The translations under genes were made by a program, and so were the position numbers. Positions 16,060 through 25,015 of a DNA stretch of 64,000 bases are shown here, in pieces (the first letter of the stretch is position 1; the number at the start of each line of letters is the position of its first letter). The notes under the pieces were generated by a model. It was not told the DNA's origin. It worked only from the letters and a program-made list of their open reading frames with translations, and did not search any database. The stretch is from Wansuia hejianensis. GTDB lineage: Bacteria; Bacillota; Clostridia; Lachnospirales; Lachnospiraceae. The stretch lies in NCBI RefSeq assembly GCF_014337215.1, contig NZ_CP060635.1, positions 3,543,501 to 3,607,500 of the forward strand, read 5' to 3'.

Positions 16060-17811
16060 ATGAACACATCAAACATTTATCGGAACAGAACTCTGAACCA
16101 GGTGGGCGAGGGGGATGTAGGAGCTACCTTGAAGCTGGCTGGGTGGGTGGAAAACATCCGGGATCACGGAGGCGTGTCTTTTATTGACCTGAGGGATATG
16201 TATGGAGTTATGCAGGTTGTAATGCGCGATACAAGCCTTCTGGATGGAATTAATAAAGAAGATTGTATCTCTGTGGAGGGAGTGATCGAGCACCGGGACG
16301 AAGAGACGTATAATCCTAAAATTCCGACTGGTACGATTGAACTGGAGGCTCATTCTGTGGAGATTCTGGGCAAGGTCTATAAGCAGCTTCCATTTGAAGT
16401 CATGACATCCCGAGAGACCAGGGAAGATGTTCGCCTGAAATACCGTTATCTGGATCTTAGAAATAAGAAGGTTCAGGAGAATATGATTTTTCGTTCACAG
16501 GTAATCAGCTTTCTGCGCCAGAAAATGACGGAGATGGGGTTCCTGGAGATTCAAACCCCGATTCTCTGTGCCTCCTCCCCGGAAGGCGCCAGGGATTATA
16601 TTGTTCCGTCCAGGAAATTTAAGGGGAAATTCTATGCGCTCCCCCAGGCTCCGCAGCAGTATAAACAGTTGTTGATGGTGTCAGGGTTTGACAAGTATTT
16701 TCAGATCGCCCCCTGCTTCCGCGATGAAGATGCGAGAGCGGACCGGTCTCCCGGCGAGTTCTATCAGCTGGATTTTGAAATGAGCTTTGCCACACAGGAA
16801 GATGTATTCCGGGTAGGAGAAGAAGTGCTGACGGAGACATTCCGTAAATTTGCGCCTGAAGGCTATGAGGTAACGGACGCACCCTATCCGGTGATCAGCT
16901 ATAAGCAGGCCATGCTGGAATTCGGGACGGATAAACCGGATCTGAGAAACCCTCTGAGAATTGTGGATGTGACAGATTTCTTCCAGCGCTGTACTTTTAA
17001 GCCTTTCCATAAGAAGACGGTGCGGGCAATTAAAGTGCATGCCGACATGTCAAAGGGTTTTCACGAAAAGCTTCTGAAGTTCGCTGTTTCTATTGGCATG
17101 GGAGGGCTCGGCTATCTGGAAGTTAATGAAGATATGACCTATAAAGGGCCGATTGATAAATTTATACCAGATGAGATGAAAAAAGAAATTGCGGATATCG
17201 CAGGACTGGTTCCCGGAGATACGATTTTCTTTATCGCTGATAAAGAAGAACGGGCGGCGCTCTTTGCAGGCCAGATCCGTACTGAGCTGGGGAATCGGCT
17301 GGATATTTGTGAAAAGCAAGCATACAGGTTCTGTTTCGTAAATGATTTCCCGATGTATGAATATGATCCTGAGGAGAAAAAGGTCAACTTTACCCACAAT
17401 CCCTTCTCCATGCCGCAGGGAGGGCTGGAAGCGCTGAATACAAAAGATCCGCTTGAGATCCTGGCTTACCAGTATGATATCGTGTGCAACGGCGTAGAGC
17501 TTTCGTCCGGAGCGGTACGGAACCACAATCTGGATATTATGATAAAAGCCTTTGAGATAGCGGGATACACAGAAGAAGATCTGAAGCAGAAATTTGGCGC
17601 ACTCTATAACGCATTTCAGTTCGGCGCTCCGCCGCATGCTGGGATGGCTCCGGGGGTTGACCGGATGATCATGCTTTTAAGAAATGAAGAAAATATCCGG
17701 GAGATCATTCCATTCCCGATGAACGGGAATGCTCAGGATCTCATGTGCGGGGCTCCGGGAGAAGTAACAGAGACACAGCTGAGAGAGGTCCATATTAAAG
17801 TCCGTCAGTAA
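16060..17811 (+). CDS. aspS: Aspartyl-tRNA synthetase (probably non-discriminating)
   Basis: A 583-residue bacterial-type AspRS. The start is the ATG after AAAGGAG; an earlier in-frame ATG at 16039 has no site. Domains in order: N-terminal anticodon-binding OB fold (LAGWVENIRDHGG), catalytic domain with motif 2 near QIAPCFRDEDARADRSPGEF, a GAD insertion domain (about 290-410), and motif 3 GMAPGVDRMIMLL. It charges tRNA with aspartate. The OB fold has His36 in RDHGG; as I recall, a His here (H31 in the Pseudomonas enzyme) marks non-discriminating enzymes that also charge tRNA-Asn, whereas discriminating ones have Leu. This agrees with the Asn specifier of the T-box. A GC-rich hairpin (16003-16022) precedes the gene. 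Confidence 0.97.
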   Translation: MNTSNIYRNRTLNQVGEGDVGATLKLAGWVENIRDHGGVSFIDLRDMYGVMQVVMRDTSLLDGINKEDCISVEGVIEHRDEETYNPKIPTGTIELEAHSVEILGKVYKQLPFEVMTSRETREDVRLKYRYLDLRNKKVQENMIFRSQVISFLRQKMTEMGFLEIQTPILCASSPEGARDYIVPSRKFKGKFYALPQAPQQYKQLLMVSGFDKYFQIAPCFRDEDARADRSPGEFYQLDFEMSFATQEDVFRVGEEVLTETFRKFAPEGYEVTDAPYPVISYKQAMLEFGTDKPDLRNPLRIVDVTDFFQRCTFKPFHKKTVRAIKVHADMSKGFHEKLLKFAVSIGMGGLGYLEVNEDMTYKGPIDKFIPDEMKKEIADIAGLVPGDTIFFIADKEERAALFAGQIRTELGNRLDICEKQAYRFCFVNDFPMYEYDPEEKKVNFTHNPFSMPQGGLEALNTKDPLEILAYQYDIVCNGVELSSGAVRNHNLDIMIKAFEIAGYTEEDLKQKFGALYNAFQFGAPPHAGMAPGVDRMIMLLRNEENIREIIPFPMNGNAQDLMCGAPGEVTETQLREVHIKVRQ

Positions 17812-17825
17812 AAGGAGGCATCCGA

Positions 17826-18176
17826 ATGAAGCTGGTCATGTGTATGGTGGATTTCTTAATTCCTGTATTGATGCTGGCCTTTGGCCTGGTGTTCTGGAGG
17901 TGTCCTTCCCGTGAAGTGGATAAATGGTACGGCTATCGGACCCGGAGAGCGTTGAAAAGCCCGGAGGCGTACGTTTATGCGCAGACCCGAATGGGGAAAA
18001 TCTGGAGTTCCTGCAGCATTCCGCTTGCAGGGCTGACTTTGGCTGCTGTGCTGTTCTGGAAGGATTCCGGCAGCTTTGAGGATGTGGTATCGCTGCTCAT
18101 TCTGGCAATCCAGCTGGCAGTCATGCTGCTTGGAATGATTCCGGTGGAGTGCAGCCTTAAGAGAAAGTTTGGTTGA
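17826..18176 (+). CDS. SdpI/YhfL-family small membrane protein
   Basis: A 116-residue protein with three membrane segments. The motif VDKWYGYRTRRALKSPEAY between the first and second is the family mark of SdpI-type proteins. SdpI of Bacillus gives immunity to a cannibalism toxin, but most homologues, including short ones like this, have no shown role. AAAGGAGG precedes the ATG and the gene lies 14 bases after aspS, so it is co-transcribed with it. Confidence 0.75.
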   Translation: MKLVMCMVDFLIPVLMLAFGLVFWRCPSREVDKWYGYRTRRALKSPEAYVYAQTRMGKIWSSCSIPLAGLTLAAVLFWKDSGSFEDVVSLLILAIQLAVMLLGMIPVECSLKRKFG

Positions 18177-18189
18177 GGAAGGAACTGGT

Positions 18190-18861
18190 ATGGAGAGACA
18201 GATTTGTATGGAAGAGGTATCAGACGGCCGCCTGTATGGAATTAACGATATGGTTAAGGCAGATTGCCATGACTGTGCCGGATGTTCTGCCTGCTGCCAG
18301 GGGATGGGCAGCTCAATCCTGCTGGATCCACTGGATATTTTCAGGCTGTCGCAACACCTGAACAGGACATTTGAGGGACTTCTGGAGGACAGAATAGAAT
18401 TGAATGTGGTGGATGGGGTGATCCTGCCCAATCTGAAAATGCAGGAGGATACAGAACGGTGCGTGTTCCTCGATGAGACGGGGCGCTGCAGCGTCCATGC
18501 CTTCCGTCCGGGTATCTGCAGAATCTTTCCTCTGGGAAGGATCTATGAGAATCACAGCTTTCAATACTTCCTTCAGGTAAATGAATGCAAAAACACCAGC
18601 CGCTCAAAGATTAAAGTTAAGAAATGGATTGATACTCCCGATTACCGTAAAAATGAGCAGTTCATAACCGACTGGCATTATTATCTGAAAGGGCTGCAGA
18701 AACTGGCTGAAAACACTCAGGATGGGGGGCTGCGGAAGGAAATCAGCATGTATGTCCTGAATACCTTTTATCTCCAGGCTTATGATCCGGCAGAGGATTT
18801 TTACAGTCAGTTTGGGCACAGGCTCTCATTGGCGCGAAGCAATTTCCGCCGGCAGGTGTAA
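18190..18861 (+). CDS. YkgJ-family cysteine-cluster protein
   Basis: A 223-residue protein from the ATG at 18190, which has GAGGAAGGA just upstream; an in-frame TTG further back would overlap the preceding gene. The N-terminal part has CHDCAGCSACCQGMG, and later come CVFLDETGRCSVHAFRPGICR and ECKN. This is the CxxxCxxCC...C pattern of the YkgJ/UPF0153 family, thought to bind zinc or an iron-sulfur cluster; the function is unknown. It starts 13 bases after the SdpI-like gene, sharing its transcript. Confidence 0.85.
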   Translation: MERQICMEEVSDGRLYGINDMVKADCHDCAGCSACCQGMGSSILLDPLDIFRLSQHLNRTFEGLLEDRIELNVVDGVILPNLKMQEDTERCVFLDETGRCSVHAFRPGICRIFPLGRIYENHSFQYFLQVNECKNTSRSKIKVKKWIDTPDYRKNEQFITDWHYYLKGLQKLAENTQDGGLRKEISMYVLNTFYLQAYDPAEDFYSQFGHRLSLARSNFRRQV

Positions 18862-18883
18862 ACTGCTTTGGAATAGCTTGCGC

Positions 18884-19723
18884 CTACTGGATCGCCTGCC
18901 CGGTATCCATGTGCCGCCGCATGCAGTCATGCCCTGCCTCATGGCTGGCGTCCGGGGTTTTTTTAATAAATTCAGTCATAGTATCACGGAACCTCAGGGG
19001 CAGCATCTGTCTCTGCAGGTTCCTATTTTTACGTTCTGGGATCGCAATGCTCTTGCAAAATTCTACCCAGAGGGATTCATAGTCTCCGGAGGCATCAGTG
19101 AGCTGATCCAGCTGTCCGGAAAGCAGCGGTATATCGGACAGCAGCATACAGGGCTTCTCTGATTGGTGGATGCAGGCTTTGTGGCGGCCGCGGTCATAGA
19201 TGGCGAAATGTTCTCCGGACAGGCGGTCCGCGAAATGCTCTCCCAGCATGAGCAGCACATCGTTCTTGGGGTGTATGACTGAAAAAAGTACGCCGGAGGA
19301 GAGCTCCTTAAAGCGCGTGAAACCAAGGAGGTGATGATATTCGTACCAGGTGTTTTTATAAAGCTCATTGACTCTCCGGATGCCGGGATGTTTCTGGTTG
19401 GTCAGATTACCGCAGCCGCAGAGACATTCCACAATGGACTGGTAAATAGGAGTGCCCTTATCTTCTGACTGGGATACAGCCGCATAGCACAGCATCTCAT
19501 AAGAGCGGGCGTTCAGCCGCCGCTGCAGGGTGCGCGCCACTTTCATAGATTTTTCCTGATCGGCGGGGATGTAGTGATACTGGCAGAACAGCTCCAGACT
19601 GTCTGGTTCCCGGACGGATATCTCCACATTTTCATGGCCGCAGCGGGAGGCCCAGGCGTCGTAGACGGCTGTGAAAATGCCTTCCAGGGTGTCTTCGCAG
19701 ATGAAACGGTGTTTTTCTGGCAT
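18884..19723 (-). CDS. DUF4130 / TIGR03915-type putative DNA repair protein
   Basis: A 279-residue protein, starting at the ATG with AAAAGGAGG 5 bases upstream rather than 63 bases earlier. It has the pattern of the DUF4130 family: FICEDTLEGIFTAVYDAW at the N-terminus, GVLFSVIHPKNDVLLMLGEH in the middle, and LRFRDTMTEF near the end. Members occur almost always beside a radical SAM protein of the TIGR03916 type, and often resemble uracil-DNA glycosylase-linked proteins; the reaction is unknown. That partner gene is directly upstream on the same strand, 102 bases away. The SOS-type promoter of that gene probably drives both. Confidence 0.85.
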   Translation of the reverse strand: MPEKHRFICEDTLEGIFTAVYDAWASRCGHENVEISVREPDSLELFCQYHYIPADQEKSMKVARTLQRRLNARSYEMLCYAAVSQSEDKGTPIYQSIVECLCGCGNLTNQKHPGIRRVNELYKNTWYEYHHLLGFTRFKELSSGVLFSVIHPKNDVLLMLGEHFADRLSGEHFAIYDRGRHKACIHQSEKPCMLLSDIPLLSGQLDQLTDASGDYESLWVEFCKSIAIPERKNRNLQRQMLPLRFRDTMTEFIKKTPDASHEAGHDCMRRHMDTGQAIQ

Positions 19724-19825
19724 GGTGGCCTCCTTTTTTTGAATGGAAATATCCGGCTGAGAGCGGCTGGATATTCGTGAATACAAGAATAAATCCTTCC
19801 GCCCGGATCATTCAGTGAATAAGTG

Positions 19826-21133
19826 TCAGTCTGTAAGATGATATTGGGAGGAGGAGTCAAAAAATGACAGCTGCTGATAACCGGACTGGCGGAGTTCTCT
19901 GGGCAGCGTATCCCTCGGATCGATGATGTTCCGCAGAATATAGGCTTCTTCCAGCTTGAAGGGATAATAGGTTTTTCCGCTGCAGGTAATAAAATACTGG
20001 GCCCGCTTGAGCACAACATGCATTTTCTTCAGGTCCTCAAAGGTCAGGGAGCCATAACGGCGGGAGGCGACAATCTTCTGGGCAGACCGTACGCCGACGC
20101 CTGGGACCCGGAGCAGTGTATGGTAGTCGGCCCGGTTAATCTCTACAGGAAACTGTTCCAGATGGTGGATCGCCCAGTCGCATTTGGGATCGAGAAGGGG
20201 GTTAAAATTCGGGTGTTCCTCTGTGAGCAGTTCCCTGGCCTGGAACCCGTAGAATCTCATGAGCCAGTCGGCCTGATACAGGCGGTGTTCCCGGAGCAGA
20301 GGAGGACCCTGTGGGATCATAGGCAGAGTGGTATCGTGGTTGACATTCACAAAAGCGGAATAGAATACTCTCTTCAGGGAAAAGTTCTGGTATAGGGATT
20401 CCGCAGTGTGTACCAGCTGAAAGTCGCTTTCACCCATGGCGCCCACAATCATCTGAGTGCTCTGCCCGGAAGGGACGAACTGAGGGGCGTGCCGGTAGAG
20501 GGTCAGCTCTTCGCGGTTCTCTTCCCTGCGGGCTTGAATCTGGCGCATGGGCTTCAGGATTGTCTTGCGGTTCTTGTGAGGGGCCAGCTTTTTGAGCCCC
20601 TCTGCAGTGGCCAGCTCCAGGTTGATGCTCATACGGTCCACGTAATAGCCGGCCTGCTCGATGAGGGCGGCATCAGCGCCTGGTATGGCCTTCAGGTGAA
20701 TATAACCATTGAAATGATATTGGGTGCGCAGGCGCATCACGGTCTCAAGAAGGAGCTCCATGGTGTAGTCAGGTGTTCTGAAAATACCTGAACTCAGAAA
20801 AAGACCTTCAATGTAGTTCCTCCGGTAGAACTCAAAGGTTAATGTACAGACCTCGTCGGGAGTGAAGGAGGCGCGGGGGATGTCATTGGAGGAACGGTTG
20901 AGGCAATAACGGCAGTCGAAGACACATTCATTAGTAAAAAGTATCTTCAAAAGGGAGATACACCGCCCGTCGGCAGAAAAACTGTGGCATATGCCGTCGG
21001 CAATACAATTGCCCATGGTACCGGCCTTGCCGGTCCTGTTCACACCGCTGGAGGTGCATGCTACATCATACTTTGCAGCATCCGAGAGAATCTTCAGTTT
21101 ATCCATCAGGCTTATTTGCTCAGTGAGAATCAT
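19826..21133 (-). CDS. Putative DNA modification/repair radical SAM protein (TIGR03916 type)
   Basis: A 435-residue protein from the ATG preceded by GGAGG (a longer frame reaches 21193). The radical SAM cluster motif is CVFDCRYC (Cys70, 74, 77). Extra Cys residues at about 26, 43, 49 and 58 (GNCIADGICH) could hold a second cluster. Near the C-terminus is a helix-hairpin-helix, HTLLRVPGVGVRSAQKIVAS, which binds DNA without sequence specificity. The family is linked by gene context to DNA repair, with a DUF4130 partner as seen here. Two LexA-type boxes in the promoter support an SOS role. The chemical reaction is not known. Confidence 0.9.
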   Translation of the reverse strand: MILTEQISLMDKLKILSDAAKYDVACTSSGVNRTGKAGTMGNCIADGICHSFSADGRCISLLKILFTNECVFDCRYCLNRSSNDIPRASFTPDEVCTLTFEFYRRNYIEGLFLSSGIFRTPDYTMELLLETVMRLRTQYHFNGYIHLKAIPGADAALIEQAGYYVDRMSINLELATAEGLKKLAPHKNRKTILKPMRQIQARREENREELTLYRHAPQFVPSGQSTQMIVGAMGESDFQLVHTAESLYQNFSLKRVFYSAFVNVNHDTTLPMIPQGPPLLREHRLYQADWLMRFYGFQARELLTEEHPNFNPLLDPKCDWAIHHLEQFPVEINRADYHTLLRVPGVGVRSAQKIVASRRYGSLTFEDLKKMHVVLKRAQYFITCSGKTYYPFKLEEAYILRNIIDPRDTLPRELRQSGYQQLSFFDSSSQYHLTD

Positions 21134-21150
21134 GGCCGCCTCCATAAATC

Positions 21151-21193
21151 GAACGTTTGTTCTATTATAATACAAAACATGTGTTCTTGTCAA
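21151..21193 (-). promoter_or_regulatory. SOS promoter with two LexA (DinR) boxes
   Basis: On the minus strand: TTGACA (21188-21193), an 18-base spacer and TATAAT (21164-21169). Box 1, GAACACATGTTT (21175-21186), fills the spacer. Box 2, GAACAAACGTTC (21151-21162), lies just after the -10 and is a perfect GAAC-N4-GTTC. Both fit the core of the Bacillus-type consensus CGAACRNRYGTTYC. LexA bound here would block the polymerase until DNA damage. Confidence 0.85.
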
Positions 21194-21380
21194 TGGATAA
21201 TTATAGAATCTGCCTGCCTGTGAGTTTATTGCTAAAATTATAATAAACTTGCAGCATAAGACGGAAAACCTTATAATGGATATAAATATTACTCCCGTGC
21301 GGCATCCAGGGCATTAACCGGCTGCCGGACGGCAGCGGGAGCCGAGTGGTTTTACTACTTAAGAAAGAGAGGATTGTCGT

Positions 21381-23312
21381 GTGCATTTAAAAACAGCCGG
21401 AAGGATCATGATTGCCGGAACTCTGGTTTTGGCGCTGGCAGCCCAGGGTGTCAGCGGCGCTGTGGCAACAGGCGGGGAAGGCAGTTATTATCGTGAAAAA
21501 GAACACGAGCAGGTTTCTCTTGCCGATATGGACAGGAAGTCATTTAATGAAGAAGAATTTAGAAAAGCTGCTTCGGAATTAAAACAGGTATGCCGGGAGG
21601 AAGGGCAGGAAGACCGGGTGGCAGAACTGTATGCTGTGGTGCTTGATCAGACAAACCGTCTGTCCACCGTTTCAGCACTGGCAATGCTGGATTATTATTC
21701 GGATATGAATGATGACGCAGCTGCTGAATGGAATGATGAGGTGACGGGACTGTATTCCGAAATCATGGATGAGGCCGCCGGGACACTGAGAGAAGTGCTG
21801 AATTCCGGTTATGGAGAAATATACCGGGAAGAAATGGGCGATTATAACGCTGATGTTTATCAGTATTATGAGGATATGACAGAAGAGGAGGAAGCGCTGA
21901 TTGACCGCCAGCAGGAGCTGGTGTCGGAGTATGAAGAGAAACTCATGGATGATTATGACAGCCAGGAGGAAGAGAATCAGGTATTGGGACAGCTCTTTTT
22001 GGAGCTGCTTCAGGTCAGGACAGAAATCGCCCAGGCTGGCGGGTATGACAATTATGCCGACTATGCCTATGAAGCAGGATACTTCCGGGATTATACTGTG
22101 GAGGATGTGGAAAACCTGCGGCAAGAGGTAAAAGAAGAGCTGGTGCCGTTCTTTTATGATCTGACGGGCCGTGCACTGGATAGAGGCGTTAATGATGTTT
22201 TTGAGGAATATGATGTAAGCAGTGAAGAACTGTTGGAGACGTTCGCGCCCTATATGGAGGCCATCAGTCCGGAGGTTGGAGAGGCCTTCGGGTTTTTCAG
22301 GGAACAGCAGCTGTATGACCTGGATTCTTCAGAAGACAAGATATCTATGGCATATACAGTTGAACTGCCGGCTTACGGCTCTGCCTATATTTATGACAAC
22401 AGAAGCGGCATGTATTACGACATATTTACTGTGGTTCATGAGTTTGGCCATTTTAATTCTGTTTACCATGATGACACTCCTGCCCTGTATACCAATATCA
22501 ATATGGATGTTTCAGAGATCCACTCACAGGGGCTGGAGCTGCTGTTCTATCCGTACTATGAACAGATGTACCCGGGAATGGGCAGCGCCATGCAATTCTA
22601 CGCAGTGTATGAGATGTTTAACAACATACTGCTCAGCTGTGCTTTCGATGAAGTTGAAAATGCGGTTTACCGCAATCCGGATCTTACACTGGAAGAAATC
22701 AACAGTCTTATGGATGAGGTTGGTATGGAATACGGGCTTGTCAGCCAGAGTGTGAACAGCGAGACCTGGGTAGAGATGACGCACCTGTTCATGCAGCCGT
22801 TTTATATGATCAGTTATGGAACCTCAGCCCTGGCAGCCCTGGAGCTGTTTCGCCTGTCAGCGGACGACAGAGATAAGGCTGTGGACTGTTATATGCAGAT
22901 TTCAGCGTACGCTACGGCAGAGCCTTATTGTGCGGTTATGGAGGCATGTGGTCTGGAAGATATATTTGAGGAGGGTACGGTTACAAAGCTGAAAGAAGAT
23001 CTGGATGATATCGTGGGCATTACTCATGATCCCGTGTCTGGTCAGAAAGAAAACGACGGCAGTCAGAAAAAAGAACAGAAAAAAGAACAGCTCTCTCTTC
23101 CGGAGTGGCTGGAGCAGAATGCCGACAACACCTGGAAGGATCTGGGGGCTGATCTGGAGGAGGGTTTCAGGGATACCAGCTTTGGCGGATACCGGGAACT
23201 GGCACTGGCTGTGATTCTCGCGATTGGCGCCGCCGCGGCCGTGTCCACACTTCTTTGCATCCATATGAAGAAAAAGAAACACAGGGATAACAATGACTTG
23301 CCACGATACTAG
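21381..23312 (+). CDS. Exported, membrane-anchored M3-type metallopeptidase
   Basis: A 643-residue protein starting with GTG, AGAGAGG 7 bases upstream. The N-terminus is a signal peptide (residues 1-28, MIAGTLVLALAAQGVSG). The zinc site is HEFGH at 353-357, with the third ligand likely the Glu in DVSEIHSQGLELLF. The M3/oligoendopeptidase F fold is suggested by the long acidic helical N-domain and by YDIFTVVHEFGHFNS. A basic linker (about 555-575, KKEQKKEQ) leads to one C-terminal membrane segment (about 612-632) with a KKKKH stop. So the enzyme is displayed outside, unlike classical cytosolic oligoendopeptidases. It stands alone. Confidence 0.85.
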   Translation: MHLKTAGRIMIAGTLVLALAAQGVSGAVATGGEGSYYREKEHEQVSLADMDRKSFNEEEFRKAASELKQVCREEGQEDRVAELYAVVLDQTNRLSTVSALAMLDYYSDMNDDAAAEWNDEVTGLYSEIMDEAAGTLREVLNSGYGEIYREEMGDYNADVYQYYEDMTEEEEALIDRQQELVSEYEEKLMDDYDSQEEENQVLGQLFLELLQVRTEIAQAGGYDNYADYAYEAGYFRDYTVEDVENLRQEVKEELVPFFYDLTGRALDRGVNDVFEEYDVSSEELLETFAPYMEAISPEVGEAFGFFREQQLYDLDSSEDKISMAYTVELPAYGSAYIYDNRSGMYYDIFTVVHEFGHFNSVYHDDTPALYTNINMDVSEIHSQGLELLFYPYYEQMYPGMGSAMQFYAVYEMFNNILLSCAFDEVENAVYRNPDLTLEEINSLMDEVGMEYGLVSQSVNSETWVEMTHLFMQPFYMISYGTSALAALELFRLSADDRDKAVDCYMQISAYATAEPYCAVMEACGLEDIFEEGTVTKLKEDLDDIVGITHDPVSGQKENDGSQKKEQKKEQLSLPEWLEQNADNTWKDLGADLEEGFRDTSFGGYRELALAVILAIGAAAAVSTLLCIHMKKKKHRDNNDLPRY

Positions 23313-23360
23313 GGATGGGGTAGAATAAATGATAACTGTTTATGGGAAAGGAGTGTCAAT

Positions 23361-23870
23361 ATGAGTTTTGAGGTAATAGATGTGAAGGATCTCCAGGCAA
23401 ACCCCTGGAAAATGATTGGTGACGAGTGGATGCTGATAACCGCGGAAAAAGCAGGAAAAGTCAATACGATGACAGCCTCCTGGGGCGGAGTGGGAATCAT
23501 GTGGGGGAAGACGGTTGCAACTGTCTATATACGGCCGCAGAGATATACAAAGGAATTTGTGGACGCAGGCAGTTCCTTTACTCTGAGTTTTTTCGGAGGG
23601 CGGGAGAAGAAGGCAATGGGCCATCTGGGCAGCGTGTCCGGCAGGGACGAAAGCGATAAGATTGTGAATGCGGGCTTGCATATAACGGAGGTGGATGGTC
23701 AGCCATCTTTTGAAGAAGCGGAGCTTGTCCTGGTGTGCAGGAAGCTCTATGCCCAGGAGATGAAGCCGGATTGCTTTTTTGGCTCCGAAGAGATTGAAAA
23801 GTGGTATCCGGATAAGGATTTTCACACCATGTATATTGCTGAGATTGTAAAAGCATATCAGAAAAACTGA
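23361..23870 (+). CDS. Flavin reductase-family FMN-binding protein
   Basis: A 169-residue protein with the split-barrel flavin reductase pattern: EWMLITAEKAGKVNTMTASW, the FMN-contacting VATVYIRPQRYTKEFVDAG, and SFTLSFFGG. Members bind FMN and act as reductases or electron carriers to partner proteins; in anaerobes their partners are usually unknown. The RBS is GAAAGGAG and the gene stands 17 bases before the methyltransferase gene, so they probably share a transcript. Confidence 0.85.
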   Translation: MSFEVIDVKDLQANPWKMIGDEWMLITAEKAGKVNTMTASWGGVGIMWGKTVATVYIRPQRYTKEFVDAGSSFTLSFFGGREKKAMGHLGSVSGRDESDKIVNAGLHITEVDGQPSFEEAELVLVCRKLYAQEMKPDCFFGSEEIEKWYPDKDFHTMYIAEIVKAYQKN

Positions 23871-23887
23871 AGAGTCGGGAGAATAAC

Positions 23888-24748
23888 ATGTGGACTGCAG
23901 ATAACTGGAAAGATTACGAGGTTTTGGACACCTCTGACGGAGAAAAGCTGGAGCGCTGGGGAGATTATCTCCTGATCCGGCCGGATCCCCAGGTGATTTG
24001 GAGCACGGAGAAGAGGCATCCTGGCTGGAAAAAGTGGAATGGTTATTATCACAGGAGCAGCAAAGGCGGAGGCGAATGGGAATTTTCCCATCTTCCGGAG
24101 CAGTGGTCCATCCGGTATGGAGATCTGACCTTCCAGCTGAAGCCCTTTAGTTTTAAGCATACGGGGCTTTTTCCGGAGCAGGCGGTAAACTGGGATTGGT
24201 TTTCTGAAAAGATCAGGCTTGCCGGGCGCCCGGTGCGGGTGCTGAACCTTTTCGCCTATACAGGCGGCGCTACCCTTGCGGCAGCGGCGGCCGGAGCCCA
24301 GGTGACCCATGTGGACGCCTCCAAGGGGATGGTGTCCTGGGCCAGGGAGAATGCAGCATCCTCAGGCCTGGCTGACCGTCCAGTGAGATGGCTGGTGGAT
24401 GACTGTGTTAAATTTGTGGAACGAGAGATACGCAGGGGAAATCACTATGATGGAATCATCATGGACCCGCCCTCCTACGGCAGAGGACCTAAGGGAGAAA
24501 TCTGGAAGATTGAAGATTCTGTATTTCCATTTATAAAGCTGTGTGAAAAGCTGCTGAGCGATGATCCGCTGTTTTTTCTGGTGAATTCTTATACGACAGG
24601 CCTAGCGCCTGCCGTACTGACTTATATGCTGTCCGTTGCGCTGAAAGAACGGGGGGGACGGGCGGAAGCGTCTGAAATCGGGCTGCCCGTCGCGGCAACG
24701 GGCCTGGTGCTGCCCTGCGGTGCTTCCGGAAGATGGTCGCTGCAGTAA
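23888..24748 (+). CDS. Class I SAM-dependent methyltransferase, RlmI-like (rRNA cytosine methylase family)
   Basis: A 286-residue protein. Motif I reads VLNLFAYTGGATLAAAAAGA, followed by VTHVDASKGMVSWARENA, and the catalytic-loop region is DGIIMDPPSYGRG. These match the C-terminal domain of RlmI/YccW-type 23S rRNA m5C methylases, but the N-terminal PUA domain is missing, and so is the second Cys motif typical of m5C chemistry as far as I can see. The target may be rRNA, but is not certain. It follows the flavin reductase gene by 17 bases. Confidence 0.8.
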   Translation: MWTADNWKDYEVLDTSDGEKLERWGDYLLIRPDPQVIWSTEKRHPGWKKWNGYYHRSSKGGGEWEFSHLPEQWSIRYGDLTFQLKPFSFKHTGLFPEQAVNWDWFSEKIRLAGRPVRVLNLFAYTGGATLAAAAAGAQVTHVDASKGMVSWARENAASSGLADRPVRWLVDDCVKFVEREIRRGNHYDGIIMDPPSYGRGPKGEIWKIEDSVFPFIKLCEKLLSDDPLFFLVNSYTTGLAPAVLTYMLSVALKERGGRAEASEIGLPVAATGLVLPCGASGRWSLQ

Positions 24749-24839
24749 CAGATCAGGTGACTTTTGTGCATGCTTCTGTAACTGCGGATCTGGAAGGCGG
24801 AAGGGGTGATTCTCTAGGAACAGTGCCGGAAGATTTTGC

Positions 24840-24868
24840 TTGACATCTGTTTCCGGGATCACTACAAT
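24840..24868 (+). promoter_or_regulatory. Promoter of the aminotransferase gene
   Basis: TTGACA (24840-24845), a 17-base spacer and TACAAT (24863-24868). The leader to the gene is about 140 bases and has a GATGGG/CCCATC hairpin (about 24902-24936) but no recognised riboswitch. Confidence 0.7.
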
Positions 24869-25015
24869 ACAATATAAACATTGGCAAGGTGAACTGCTTT
24901 GATGGGCAGAGAGGAATCGGGAGTTCCCATCAGCAAGGGGGCAAGCCACACGCCAGGCAGAGAGGCGGTTGTGCTCTGTAATATTATGAGTGTGGATGGA
25001 AATAAGGAGGAGACT

